A stretch of DNA of 64,000 nucleotides, from the NCBI GenBank assembly GCA_016283775.1, contig JAEENL010000141.1, positions 1-64,000 of the forward strand. Direction: 5' to 3'. Source of the DNA: Lachnospiraceae bacterium. GTDB lineage: Bacteria; Bacillota; Clostridia; Lachnospirales; Lachnospiraceae. A model generated the notes under the pieces. It did not search any database, was not told the origin of the DNA, and worked only from the letters and a program-made list of their open reading frames with translations. Shown here one piece after another: positions 1 through 9,079 of this stretch. Position numbers and translations under genes: made by a program. Every line of letters starts with the position of its first letter. The stretch's first letter is position 1.

Positions 1-1086
1 TGCAAAAAAAAGAATGAAGCACTGGATGCATTCAGGCTTCCCGGAAAGGTCACAAGCTGCGAAAGATACGGAAACGGTCATATTAATGATACGTTCCTTG
101 CAGTCACCGATGACGGTAAGCGCTTTATACTTCAACGTATGAATACCGATGTTTTTAAGGATCCTGAGATGCTCATGAACAATATCGTGCTGGTCACGGG
201 GTACCTTAAAGAAGAAATATCAAAGCGCGGAGGAGACACGGAACGAGAGACTTTAAGCCTTATAGAAACCAGGGAAGGAAAGCCCTTTTACCGGGATTCG
301 GCGGGATATTACTGGAGGATCTACAAGTTTATCGAGAATGCGGTAACCCTTGATAAAGTCAGGACTTCCGAAGATTTTTACGAAAGTGCGGTGGCATTTG
401 GAAACTTTTCGGGACTGATGGCGGGATTTGATGCTTCTAAGCTCTCGGAGACTATCCCTGATTTTCACAATACGCCCAAGCGTTTTGAAACCTTTTTAAA
501 GGCAGTTAAAGAGGATGTTTGCGGCAGGGCACCCGGAGTCAAAGAAGAAATTGAGTTTTACAAGGCTCATGAAGCCGACATGAATTACTGTGCGGATCTT
601 CTGAAGGCAGGTAAGATCCCGTTAAGAGTCACCCATAATGACACAAAACTTAACAACATAATGCTTGATGATAAGACCGGCAAAGGTATATGCGTTATCG
701 ATCTTGATACGGTCATGCCGGGGCTTTCCATCTATGACTTTGGTGATTCCATAAGGTTTGGAGCAAATACCGCGGCAGAGGATGAGCGGGATCTTTCAAA
801 GGTAAGCCTGTCGCTCGAGCTTTTTGAGACCTATGTAAAAGGGTATTTAAAGGGCTGCAACGGCGCGCTCACTGACGAAGAGATAAGGCTCCTCCCCTAT
901 GGCGCGAAGACCATGACGCTTGAGTGCGGAATGAGATTTTTGACAGATCATCTCCAGGGTGACACATATTTCATGGTTCACCGTGAAAACCACAATCTCG
1001 ACAGAGCGCGCACCCAGATCCGCCTTGTGCAGGATATGGAAAGCAAGTGGGATGCGATGCAGAAAATTGTGGAAAAGTACAGGTAA
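1..1086 (+). CDS. Aminoglycoside-phosphotransferase-fold sugar kinase, N-acetylhexosamine 1-kinase (NahK)-like, 5' end truncated by window
   Basis: Frame 1 is open from base 1 (CKKKNEALDAFRLPGKVTSCERYGNGHINDTFLAV...), upstream of the listed ATG at 139; GNGHINDTF and VTHNDTKLNNIML / CVIDLDTVMPG motifs fit the APH/NahK family. Confidence 0.8.
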   Translation, partial: CKKKNEALDAFRLPGKVTSCERYGNGHINDTFLAVTDDGKRFILQRMNTDVFKDPEMLMNNIVLVTGYLKEEISKRGGDTERETLSLIETREGKPFYRDSAGYYWRIYKFIENAVTLDKVRTSEDFYESAVAFGNFSGLMAGFDASKLSETIPDFHNTPKRFETFLKAVKEDVCGRAPGVKEEIEFYKAHEADMNYCADLLKAGKIPLRVTHNDTKLNNIMLDDKTGKGICVIDLDTVMPGLSIYDFGDSIRFGANTAAEDERDLSKVSLSLELFETYVKGYLKGCNGALTDEEIRLLPYGAKTMTLECGMRFLTDHLQGDTYFMVHRENHNLDRARTQIRLVQDMESKWDAMQKIVEKYR

Positions 1087-1120
1087 AAAAATACAGAAAA
1101 CAGCATAGATTTACCAACAC

Positions 1121-1148
1121 AAACGAGCAGACTCAGGCCTGCTCGTTT
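1121..1148. terminator. Bidirectional hairpin between convergent genes
   Basis: AAACGAGCAG-ACTCAGGC-CTGCTCGTTT, 10-bp perfect stem between the stop codons of convergent genes. Confidence 0.75.
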
Positions 1149-1152
1149 GAGT

Positions 1153-1965
1153 TTATTTGCACTCACTTTCCAGATCGCTGCGAAGAAACAAGCTGTTGTT
1201 TGACTCAACGTGAACGGGGGTGAGTTTACCCTGCTTTGCAAGCTGACCTACGTACTGGCGGGAACAATCAAGAATGGTCGCGGCCTCTGTTGTGTCGATA
1301 GTACGGGTTTTAAGAAAAGCAAGCATCTGCTGATAGGTGACGGTGGCTTTTTTACTTAGTGAGTACAGGTCTTCTGCAGGAACACATCGTTCCTTGCCCC
1401 ATTCGATGCCGTTTCCGCCGGGGGTGACATGTACGTTGTTAAAGATATCGGGATCCGATAATACTTTAAGAAAACGGCGGTCTGTTTTTAAGTGTTTACC
1501 GCAGTCAAAGATCGCTTGCCTGCCGTCTTTGAAAAAGATCAGGAGTTTATTGCCGGCGAGCGGTAAAAGGTCCTGCACCTTTTTATTAAGACGTTCCGTT
1601 ATTTCAGGTACAAGAGCATTCTCGTTTATCTTTAGTACGGACAGTTCGTCCTGGGCGCAACGGCCTTCGCTCAGCACCAAAAGGCGGTATTCGTCATATT
1701 CTTTCAGGTTGTTGTCCCTTAGGATCATTCCCAGATTTTGCCTGTCGGGCGGGACAATCCTTTGCTCGACGAACTTCCGGCTCCATTCTGAGCCTATGTT
1801 ATATATGCCTTTTTTTACAAAACCGCTGAAGATAAACGGACAGGTCCATTCATCATATTCCGCCAACAGTTCAGTGAAAAAGCGCTTGCTTCGCTCGAAA
1901 TAAAAAAGATATCCGAGCAGATGCTTTTGTTTATCGGAGTTGTCGATTATCTCAAAGACTACCAA
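1153..1965 (-). CDS. HTH protein with DUF2442-like segment and unknown N-terminal domain, partner of the HipA-like kinase
   Basis: C-terminal excisionase/MerR-like HTH (DTTEAATILDCSRQYVGQLAKQGKLTPV); DUF2442-like NGIEWGKERCVPAEDLYSLS; overlaps the upstream HipA-like gene by 14 bp. Confidence 0.65.
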   Translation of the reverse strand: MVVFEIIDNSDKQKHLLGYLFYFERSKRFFTELLAEYDEWTCPFIFSGFVKKGIYNIGSEWSRKFVEQRIVPPDRQNLGMILRDNNLKEYDEYRLLVLSEGRCAQDELSVLKINENALVPEITERLNKKVQDLLPLAGNKLLIFFKDGRQAIFDCGKHLKTDRRFLKVLSDPDIFNNVHVTPGGNGIEWGKERCVPAEDLYSLSKKATVTYQQMLAFLKTRTIDTTEAATILDCSRQYVGQLAKQGKLTPVHVESNNSLFLRSDLESECK

Positions 1966-2761
1966 GGTTTGTCCACCTCCGCCATATCATTTCCCATATT
2001 TTGTCCATATAAGCATCGCCAAGTATTTCCTCGATGCCGTCAAAGAGTGTGCTGCGGTCTTTTTGGCGTAATTTTGGAAGCCCGGATAAAAAAGAAGACG
2101 GAACTAACTTAAGATTTTCGAAGGAACTTCTGCTTCCGATAAATGACTGAACAGGAAGGTCTTTCATAACGTCAAATTCACTAAGTTCTTTTATATTATG
2201 ATATCTGCAGACAAGTGACAGACCGTGATCAAATAGGGGAGCAGGACGCAGGCTTTTATCCTTGTTAGAGCGGAGGATCTCAATATTAGCGCCATGTCTG
2301 TCCCTATTGAGCACAAGGTAATCCACGGTTAGCATTCCATAGATCTTGTCGGACCATCCAAATCGTTCACACATATGTAGAGGGGTTTCATCCGGCTTTT
2401 TGTTGATCAGATAGAAATCTTCAAATGCTATTTTTGATTCGCCGTTTTTTTTGTAATCGTCCGATTCGCAAAGCCATGTTGTCAGTTCTTTACCATCGAC
2501 CATAATGCGAGCGTGTATAAGCCGGTAGTCGAGATGCTCAATGCAGAGGAGCCTTAGGAGCCGCTGAACGATGATCTCATTGATACACTCATGGCCTATG
2601 ATTCCTTTTGCGGGATCATAATCAGATAGTTTATAGTATTTCTTTATGTAGCCGGAATCGTCATATGATTTCAGAAAAGAGCCGGCTGTCCCTGATGATT
2701 TTCTTGTTTTTGACCAGGAAAGGTAGGTCAGATCCTGTATTTCTTTGAGTATTTCGTCCAT
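1952..2761 (-). CDS. HipA-like serine/threonine kinase domain protein
   Basis: HipA C-terminal-type motifs: MLTVDYLVLNRDRHGANIEIL and PAPLFDHGLSL; good SD (AAGGAGG) before ATG. Confidence 0.75.
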   Translation of the reverse strand: MDEILKEIQDLTYLSWSKTRKSSGTAGSFLKSYDDSGYIKKYYKLSDYDPAKGIIGHECINEIIVQRLLRLLCIEHLDYRLIHARIMVDGKELTTWLCESDDYKKNGESKIAFEDFYLINKKPDETPLHMCERFGWSDKIYGMLTVDYLVLNRDRHGANIEILRSNKDKSLRPAPLFDHGLSLVCRYHNIKELSEFDVMKDLPVQSFIGSRSSFENLKLVPSSFLSGLPKLRQKDRSTLFDGIEEILGDAYMDKIWEMIWRRWTNLGSL

Positions 2762-2789
2762 ATGCCTCCTTTCTGCAATATAAAAAATA

Positions 2790-2844
2790 CTTGACGTGCG
2801 TAAAGTGTGATATTAATGTATCATATCGCTTTACGTGCGTCAAG
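2790..2844 (-). promoter_or_regulatory. Twin imperfect palindromic operators over the hipA-like promoter
   Basis: CTTGACGTGCGTAAAG (2790-2805) and CTTTACGTGCGTCAAG (2829-2844) are inverted copies. On the minus strand TTGACG-N17-TACATT has its -35 inside the distal copy, with the proximal copy downstream of the -10. Confidence 0.65.
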
Positions 2845-2873
2845 TAAAATTTTGCTTTGTGTATAACCGCTTT

Positions 2874-4031
2874 TTATTCGTATGTCAGCAGGGCCGGCCA
2901 TTTATGCGCGGTGCTGCTTCCGTTGAGCTTACTGAGAGCGTCGTCGGTTATCATGAAGTAGGTGTTGGAGTCGTCGTCGACGTTCCAGGTGACATCGAGA
3001 TGATACCAGCTTCCGTTGTATTTTACATAGTTCCAAATGTGGCCCGCATCGCCGTCTTCCTTGAGGGAGTTTGTGATGATGGTATTATCGATGCCGATGA
3101 TGCTAAGGACAAGCCTTGTCGTAACCGCATAGCCCGCGCATACGGCTTTACCTTTAAAGAATACGCCGGTTGCGTCACGTTCTGGAACCCCGAGGCCCGC
3201 AGGGATGGGATGCGGATAACTTACCATTTTGCGGAGCTTGTCGTTTACATAAAGGATCATGCCCTTTTCGTCGTCGGGAGAGGCCTTGATGGCTTCTTCT
3301 GCGATCTTGTGCGCTTCCTGGAGCACCTTCATGCTGTCTTCGTCGATCTCGGGTTCATGGTATCTGTAGTAGGTGTAGGCCTTCCAGGCGTGATTGTAAA
3401 CCGGATAGCAGCCCATGGTATTGTTTTCTTCGGGGCAGATCAGCCAGCTGTCGCAGGTGAAACCTGAGAGCTCGCTGCGGTTAACGTTGTCGTTGAACAC
3501 TTTCAGCCAGTAGTTGTAATCGTGGCCTTTGTAGCGTAGAACGATACCCGGGATGCCGCGCATCAGTCCGTCGTGAACGGCAAGTATTAGGCTTTCCTCG
3601 CTGTCTATATCGTAGTACTGCCTGCCTACAAAGGGCTGGCACTCCTGGGGATTCAGCAGCCCGTAGGTGTTGTTTTTCAGATCGTCGTCAAGCGTGGCAA
3701 CTCCCACATTGCTTCCGAACAGGTTGTCCCAAAAGCTGTTGCCATTGTCGGGCTTAGGAGTTGATGTAGCATCCGGTTTTGATGTGGGTGTCGCATTTGG
3801 CTTGGGAGTGGAAGTCGCAGATGACGCCATCTGTGTTGTCAAGGCGGCCGCCTGTGTGGTGAGACCGGTGATGGTCTGCGCCTCTTCTTCGGTGAGAAAT
3901 CCGGAGTTTCCGAGTTCTTCCGCAATGTTACTGATGCCAGAGAGAACATCGCATCCGCCGAAAAACAAAGTACCAATCGTCAGCGGCAAAAGTAAAGCCG
4001 CTTTATGGAAAAGGATGCGTTTTTTCAACAT
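2874..4031 (-). CDS. Lipoprotein with transglutaminase-like domain
   Basis: Signal peptide with lipobox LFFGGC; Pro/Thr linker; AVCAGYAVTTRLVL and GHIWNYVKYNGSWYHLDVTWNVDD Cys/His/Asp motifs. Confidence 0.75.
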   Translation of the reverse strand: MLKKRILFHKAALLLPLTIGTLFFGGCDVLSGISNIAEELGNSGFLTEEEAQTITGLTTQAAALTTQMASSATSTPKPNATPTSKPDATSTPKPDNGNSFWDNLFGSNVGVATLDDDLKNNTYGLLNPQECQPFVGRQYYDIDSEESLILAVHDGLMRGIPGIVLRYKGHDYNYWLKVFNDNVNRSELSGFTCDSWLICPEENNTMGCYPVYNHAWKAYTYYRYHEPEIDEDSMKVLQEAHKIAEEAIKASPDDEKGMILYVNDKLRKMVSYPHPIPAGLGVPERDATGVFFKGKAVCAGYAVTTRLVLSIIGIDNTIITNSLKEDGDAGHIWNYVKYNGSWYHLDVTWNVDDDSNTYFMITDDALSKLNGSSTAHKWPALLTYE

Positions 4032-4065
4032 TTGATTCTCCTTAATGAAAGTCCGCCGGTCGTTT

Positions 4066-4785
4066 TTAAAAACCGAAAACCGTGTTCTTTATCGTTCCCA
4101 CAGAAACATAGTTGTTCAGCAGTGCGTGCAGGTCGCTGCCTTCCTCGGCATCTTCGATCGCGCTGTTTTTAAGCTTTATCGCGACACCGCCGGGAACCTC
4201 ATGGTCTATCACATAGCAGTCGGGGAAATACTGCGTTTTTGCAAGTGTCATCCCCCAGCGTATGCCGCGGCAGTCTTCCGCTTCGCAGGCCGGGAAGTTC
4301 ACGTTCCAGATTTCGCCCGTTTTGGGCTTTTCTGCAAAGATCTTTTCAATGATCTCATGAATGTATCTGTCCGCGGGAGAATAGATCTCGCTGTAATCCA
4401 CGGAAAAAGCGATCGCGGGGATACCTTTGAGCAGTCCTTCCATCGCTGCCGCAACGGTTCCGGAATATGTGGTCTCTATCCCGCAGTTGTAGCCCTTGTT
4501 CATTCCCGAGAAAATGTAGTCGGGCTTTTCTTTTAAAACATACTCCACCGCGACTTTTACGCAGTCTGCGGGCGTTCCCGAAAGCGAATAGGCCGTTACT
4601 CCGGGAACCGGAAAATCAGCCTTTTTAAGGTCCATCGTTTCCGTTATCGTGATCTTTGAAGACATGGCGCTGCACTGCCCTTCGGGCGCCACCACGGTCA
4701 CCTCTCCGAAGCTTTTTGCGGCCTCTGCAAGCCTTTTTATGCCTTCCGCCTTTATCCCGTCATCATTTACGACAAGTATCCTCAT
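4066..4785 (-). CDS. surE: 5'/3'-nucleotidase SurE
   Basis: MRILVVNDDGIKAEGIKRLAEA, SGTPADCV, SGMNKGYNCGIETTYSGTVAAAMEG; start set at internal ATG with SD AGGAG. Confidence 0.93.
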   Translation of the reverse strand: MRILVVNDDGIKAEGIKRLAEAAKSFGEVTVVAPEGQCSAMSSKITITETMDLKKADFPVPGVTAYSLSGTPADCVKVAVEYVLKEKPDYIFSGMNKGYNCGIETTYSGTVAAAMEGLLKGIPAIAFSVDYSEIYSPADRYIHEIIEKIFAEKPKTGEIWNVNFPACEAEDCRGIRWGMTLAKTQYFPDCYVIDHEVPGGVAIKLKNSAIEDAEEGSDLHALLNNYVSVGTIKNTVFGF

Positions 4786-5032
4786 GCCACTTCTCCTCAT
4801 CATACGGTCTTTTTACCTGTTTTCATATCATCTTACCATGTATTTTATGGCTATTATACCATCCAAAACAACTTTTGGCATCCAAATCTTTCCACTTAGG
4901 TCCGATTTTTTACCACTTAGCCAAAAGCCCTTTAAATCCTGAGATTTTCTGCTATACTGTGTCTTGCAAGGGAAAACACAGCACTGCGGAGTAACAGAGA
5001 CCGGCTCTCCGTATCTGTGTTGCGGAGGAAAC

Positions 5033-5482
5033 ATGAAGTTTGAGATCGAGATCGATGAAAACTGCACAGAGCCTGTAGTAAAAGTCAGATGCAGAGAACT
5101 CACTCCCGAAGTGATCGCACTGCAAAAGGCTTTGACGGCGCCGGGTGTCGGAAGTCAGACACTGGTGCTCACAAAAGGCGACACAGACTACTTTGTTGAA
5201 GCGTCACATGTGCTCTTTTTTGAGACGGACGAAGGATCGGTCAGTGTACATACCGTCGACAATGTATACCGCACCTCCTTACGACTCTACGAACTGGAAA
5301 AGATGTTCCCCACGACCTTCATGAGAGTATCAAAATCATCAATAGTGAACATCAACAAGATTTATTCCATTTCAAAGGACTTGTCGGGATGCTTCATCTG
5401 CTTTAAAGATTCGGTTAAGCAGTTGTACGTTTCAAGAATGTTTTACAAGCCCTTAAGAGACAGGATGGAAGAGAGGAGATAA
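5033..5482 (+). CDS. LytTR-family DNA-binding regulator
   Basis: LytTR motifs (FFETDEGSVSVHTVDNVYRTSLRLYELEKMFP-TTFMRVSKSSIVNINKI); SD GGAGG upstream of ATG 5033. Confidence 0.88.
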   Translation: MKFEIEIDENCTEPVVKVRCRELTPEVIALQKALTAPGVGSQTLVLTKGDTDYFVEASHVLFFETDEGSVSVHTVDNVYRTSLRLYELEKMFPTTFMRVSKSSIVNINKIYSISKDLSGCFICFKDSVKQLYVSRMFYKPLRDRMEERR

Positions 5483-5484
5483 AC

Positions 5485-6240
5485 ATGAGTTATCATTTTG
5501 AGTACAATTCGTTTTCAAGAACAACAAGAAAGATCTTTGTGGGACTGATCCTGATCCTTGCCGCGGCCGCGGTGATCGCATCCGCGCTCGGTGTATGGCC
5601 TGAAGTAGGTGTCTGGCCCGCCATCTGGTCCGTGCTGCTTCTTCTGGTCTTTGCGCATGGTATCCATGCCAGAAGCTTTTTCATGATCATCATGCCTCTT
5701 GCTGTGATCGCTGTCATATACAGAGTGCCGCTCCACATTGAAAAGATAACACCCGGCCCGCTGCTCATCGCATCTGCCCTTGTAGCGCTCGCTCTTACGA
5801 TAGTGTTTCCCCGCTTCAAAAGAAGCCGCAGGATCTCGGACAATGTAAGATGCACCGATTCAAACGGCAACAGCTACACCATTGACAGCGACGGGACCGT
5901 CAACATGGACAGTGCCTCCAACACAGAAGTGAACTTTGGTTCCCAGAGCAAATATTTCAAAGATGAAGATTTCAAATGTGCAAATCTTGAAGTAAACTTC
6001 GGAGAGATCAAGGCCTACTTCGTAGATGCGAAGCTCCACGAAAACCACGGCGTCGTAAACTGCGAATGCAACTTCGGTTCCATGGAGCTCTATGTTCCGA
6101 ACACATGGAACGTGGTGATAAACGACAGCGGCGCCTTCTCAGGATGCGTGCAGAAGGGTGACAAGCATCCCGACGGCATCAACACACTTATCGTAAACTC
6201 GTCCACAAACTTCGGCGGCCTTACGATCTTTTATGTATAA
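5485..6240 (+). CDS. LiaF/YvqF-like membrane protein, co-encoded with LytTR regulator
   Basis: N-terminal hydrophobic segments; C-terminal repeats NFGSQSKYF / NFGEIKAYF / NFGSMELYVP typical of LiaF-like beta-repeat domain. Confidence 0.7.
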   Translation: MSYHFEYNSFSRTTRKIFVGLILILAAAAVIASALGVWPEVGVWPAIWSVLLLLVFAHGIHARSFFMIIMPLAVIAVIYRVPLHIEKITPGPLLIASALVALALTIVFPRFKRSRRISDNVRCTDSNGNSYTIDSDGTVNMDSASNTEVNFGSQSKYFKDEDFKCANLEVNFGEIKAYFVDAKLHENHGVVNCECNFGSMELYVPNTWNVVINDSGAFSGCVQKGDKHPDGINTLIVNSSTNFGGLTIFYV

Positions 6241-6307
6241 TGCCGGCCACAGGGCTTTGGAACAAATATTTGCGGGAATCGGCTCCATGATGTATAATTA
6301 ACCGGAA

Positions 6308-6331
6308 CCCGCATGCATTGGGGCGTGCGGG
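6308..6331 (+). other. Leader hairpin upstream of tldD
   Basis: CCCGCATGC-ATTGGG-GCGTGCGGG stem just downstream of a TATAAT at 6293-6298. Confidence 0.4.
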
Positions 6332-6392
6332 ACGGTCATCGGGGTTATTCATTACATGATCATCAACATTTTTACGAGAAAGGAAGTATTCT

Positions 6393-7775
6393 ATGTTACA
6401 GGACAACTTAAAGGACAAAAAGTCGTTGTTCGAAACAGGCGTTTCCACTGAGCTCCGTGCTCAGGAAAACAGGCAGCGCTATGTCACTTTCCTCCAGGGA
6501 AACATGGTAAACAACGGCAGATCCGAGACCTCGGGCATCAGCGCGAGGGTATGCAAAAACGGGATCTACGGCCTTTCATCCGCTGCCGAGATCACGGACG
6601 AAATGGCGGAAAAGGTCATCAAAGCTGCTACAAACAATGCTCTTTTTATGAGCGGACATATCGACAAAAAAGCGATCGTCATCCCCACCTTAAAGGGAGG
6701 CTATTCCCCTGTAAGGCGTGACATCATCGACACCGAGCAGAAGCGCATAATCGACAAGTGCAAGGAGATCGACGATTATATCGCAAAGACCTATCCGGAC
6801 CTTAAGAGCCGCGCGGTTTCCTATACCGAAGACTCCATGGACAAGGTCATCTACACCTCCGACGCGTGCGACGGACATGTCACCTATCCCAGATGCTATA
6901 TCTATGTCGATATGACAGCGGAGACCCCCGACGGAAAGCCTGTCGAGCTCTTCCATCCTTTCGGCGGCCTCGGCAAGTTTGACGACCATTTTGATCTTGA
7001 GGAAATGAAGCCCGAGATCGAAAAACTCTATCAGGCAGTGATGAAAAAGCGCGAGGGCATATATGCGGAAGCAGGCGTAAAGACCGTCGTTCTCGGCGGA
7101 ATGATGACCGGCATGCTCTCACACGAAGCCGTAGGACATACCACAGAGGCCGACCTTGTGAGAAACGGTTCCGTAGCAGGTCCCTGCCTCAACAAGCGTG
7201 TTGCTTCGGATCTTGTTACCATGGTTGACTTTGCGCACACCGCTCTCGGCGAGACCGCTCCTCTTCCCGTTTACATGGATGATGAAGGCGTCGAGGCAAA
7301 GGATGCCGTTCTCATTGAAAACGGAATACTCAAAGGCTATATGCACAATCGCGAATCCGCGGCATTTTTCGGCACAGAGCCCACCGGAAACGCAAGAGGA
7401 TGGGCTTTCTCGGACGAGCCGCTCATCAGGATGAGAAACACCGCGATCCTTCCCGGAACGAGCAAGTTTGAGGATATGATCGCATCCATAGACGACGGAT
7501 ACTATCTTGTAAACTCCACTAACGGTCAGGCGGACCTCACCGGTGAATTCATGTTCGGTGTTGCCGAGGGCTACGAGATCAAGAACGGCAAGATCGGACG
7601 CGCTCTCCTTGACACCACCGTCATGGGCGTCGCATTTGAGATGTTAAAGACCGTTGATATGGTCTCCGACGAGCTGGTATGGGTAAGCTCCGGTTTTTGC
7701 GGAAAGAAACAGCGCATGCCCGTAGGCATGGGCGGACCGGCGCTCAGATGCAAGATCACGATAGGAGGAAGATAA
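6393..7775 (+). CDS. tldD: TldD-family metallopeptidase
   Basis: HExxxH motif in MLSHEAVGHTTEADL; NARGWAFSDEPLIRMRNTAILPG; followed immediately by the TldE partner. Confidence 0.9.
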   Translation: MLQDNLKDKKSLFETGVSTELRAQENRQRYVTFLQGNMVNNGRSETSGISARVCKNGIYGLSSAAEITDEMAEKVIKAATNNALFMSGHIDKKAIVIPTLKGGYSPVRRDIIDTEQKRIIDKCKEIDDYIAKTYPDLKSRAVSYTEDSMDKVIYTSDACDGHVTYPRCYIYVDMTAETPDGKPVELFHPFGGLGKFDDHFDLEEMKPEIEKLYQAVMKKREGIYAEAGVKTVVLGGMMTGMLSHEAVGHTTEADLVRNGSVAGPCLNKRVASDLVTMVDFAHTALGETAPLPVYMDDEGVEAKDAVLIENGILKGYMHNRESAAFFGTEPTGNARGWAFSDEPLIRMRNTAILPGTSKFEDMIASIDDGYYLVNSTNGQADLTGEFMFGVAEGYEIKNGKIGRALLDTTVMGVAFEMLKTVDMVSDELVWVSSGFCGKKQRMPVGMGGPALRCKITIGGR

Positions 7776-7776
7776 G

Positions 7777-9069
7777 ATGGCTGACCTTAAAAAACTGGCC
7801 GAAAGGGCTATCGAACTTATTAAAAAGAACTCCTGCGACGGATTTGTAAGGGTTTCAAGCAACAAAAAAAGCGAATTCAACATTGAAGGCGGTGAATTCA
7901 CCCTCTACAGGACACTGTTTGACGAAAACGTGGGTGTGGGAGTATATAAAGACACCAAAAAAGGTTATTATCAGACCAACAAGCTTACGGAAGAGGATAT
8001 TGACAAGGCAGTTGACGCAGCGATAACATCCGCGGAGTCTTCCCAGCCCGATGACGGAAACGTTCTCGCTCCCTGCGCAGGCACCTTCAATGATGTACAG
8101 GGCGTGTACGAATGCGATCAGGACAAGCTTTTCTTCCGTGTGAAAGAACTCAAGGAAACCCTCGAAAAGGACTTTCCTCTCATTCAGATCGTTGCGATCA
8201 TCGCACAGCACAACGCCGCAGACTATATTTACGCAACCACCGCGGGCACATTCAGCACCGAGCGCTTCGGTTCTTATTCCGTAACACTTGAGATCGCCGG
8301 TCACGAAGGCGACAAGACCAGTTCCATGGTTTACTCCGGAGCGGGCACACTTTCTCTTGACAAGCCGTTCCTCGATCTTGCTGATTTCCGTTTCCGTGTG
8401 GATACAGCTATCAAGCAGCTTCATGCGGAGCCCATCGAGGGCAAGTTCACCGGCACTATGGTCCTCACACCCGGCATCCTCGGAATGGCATTGTACTCCA
8501 TTTCCGGCATGGCAGGCGGCGGATCCATCCTCGACAAGTCCAGTATCTATCTGGATAAGCTCGGCAAAAAGATCGCGGATGAAAGGATCAACGTTACGTT
8601 TTCCGTTGACGACGAAAGGATCATCCATCATCCCGTTCTCACAGGCGACGGCTACAAGGCCGAGACCCAGGATTTCATCAAAGACGGCGTGCTGAACCGC
8701 TTCTCGATAAACGACTATATCTCAAGAAAGACCGGCTTTGAGAGGGCAAAGAACGACAGCGACGGAATGATCGTACGTCCGGGTGACAAGAGCCTTGACG
8801 AGATCATACAGGGCATCGAAAAGGGTATACTTGTCGGTGATTTCTCCGGCGGCCAGCCCGCGCCCAACGGTGAATTTTCCGGTATTGCGAAGGCTTCCTT
8901 CCTCATTGAGAACGGCAAAGTGACAAAGGCGCTTTCCGAGACCATGATCAACGGAAACTTCGCGGATATGGTAAACAACCTGCGCGGAATCTCAAAAGAG
9001 ACCATCGAGGACGGCTGGAGTTCGCTTCCTTACATGGCCTTCGACGGTATAGTGATAAGTGGTAAGTGA
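7777..9069 (+). CDS. tldE: TldE/PmbA-family metallopeptidase partner
   Basis: PmbA/TldE-type sequence (MIVRPGDKSLDEIIQGIEKGILVGDFSGGQPAPNGEFSGIAKASFLIENGKVTKAL); adjacent to tldD. Confidence 0.88.
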   Translation: MADLKKLAERAIELIKKNSCDGFVRVSSNKKSEFNIEGGEFTLYRTLFDENVGVGVYKDTKKGYYQTNKLTEEDIDKAVDAAITSAESSQPDDGNVLAPCAGTFNDVQGVYECDQDKLFFRVKELKETLEKDFPLIQIVAIIAQHNAADYIYATTAGTFSTERFGSYSVTLEIAGHEGDKTSSMVYSGAGTLSLDKPFLDLADFRFRVDTAIKQLHAEPIEGKFTGTMVLTPGILGMALYSISGMAGGGSILDKSSIYLDKLGKKIADERINVTFSVDDERIIHHPVLTGDGYKAETQDFIKDGVLNRFSINDYISRKTGFERAKNDSDGMIVRPGDKSLDEIIQGIEKGILVGDFSGGQPAPNGEFSGIAKASFLIENGKVTKALSETMINGNFADMVNNLRGISKETIEDGWSSLPYMAFDGIVISGK

Positions 9070-9079
9070 GGTAAGATAA

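Noticed and set aside
4649-4994. Plus-strand ORFs of 97 and 112 aa between surE and the LytTR gene
   Set aside because: Overlap surE antisense and the AT-rich intergenic gap; no plausible start signals or family similarity.
7855-8631. 258-aa minus-strand ORF
   Set aside because: Fully antisense to tldE; shadow ORF.
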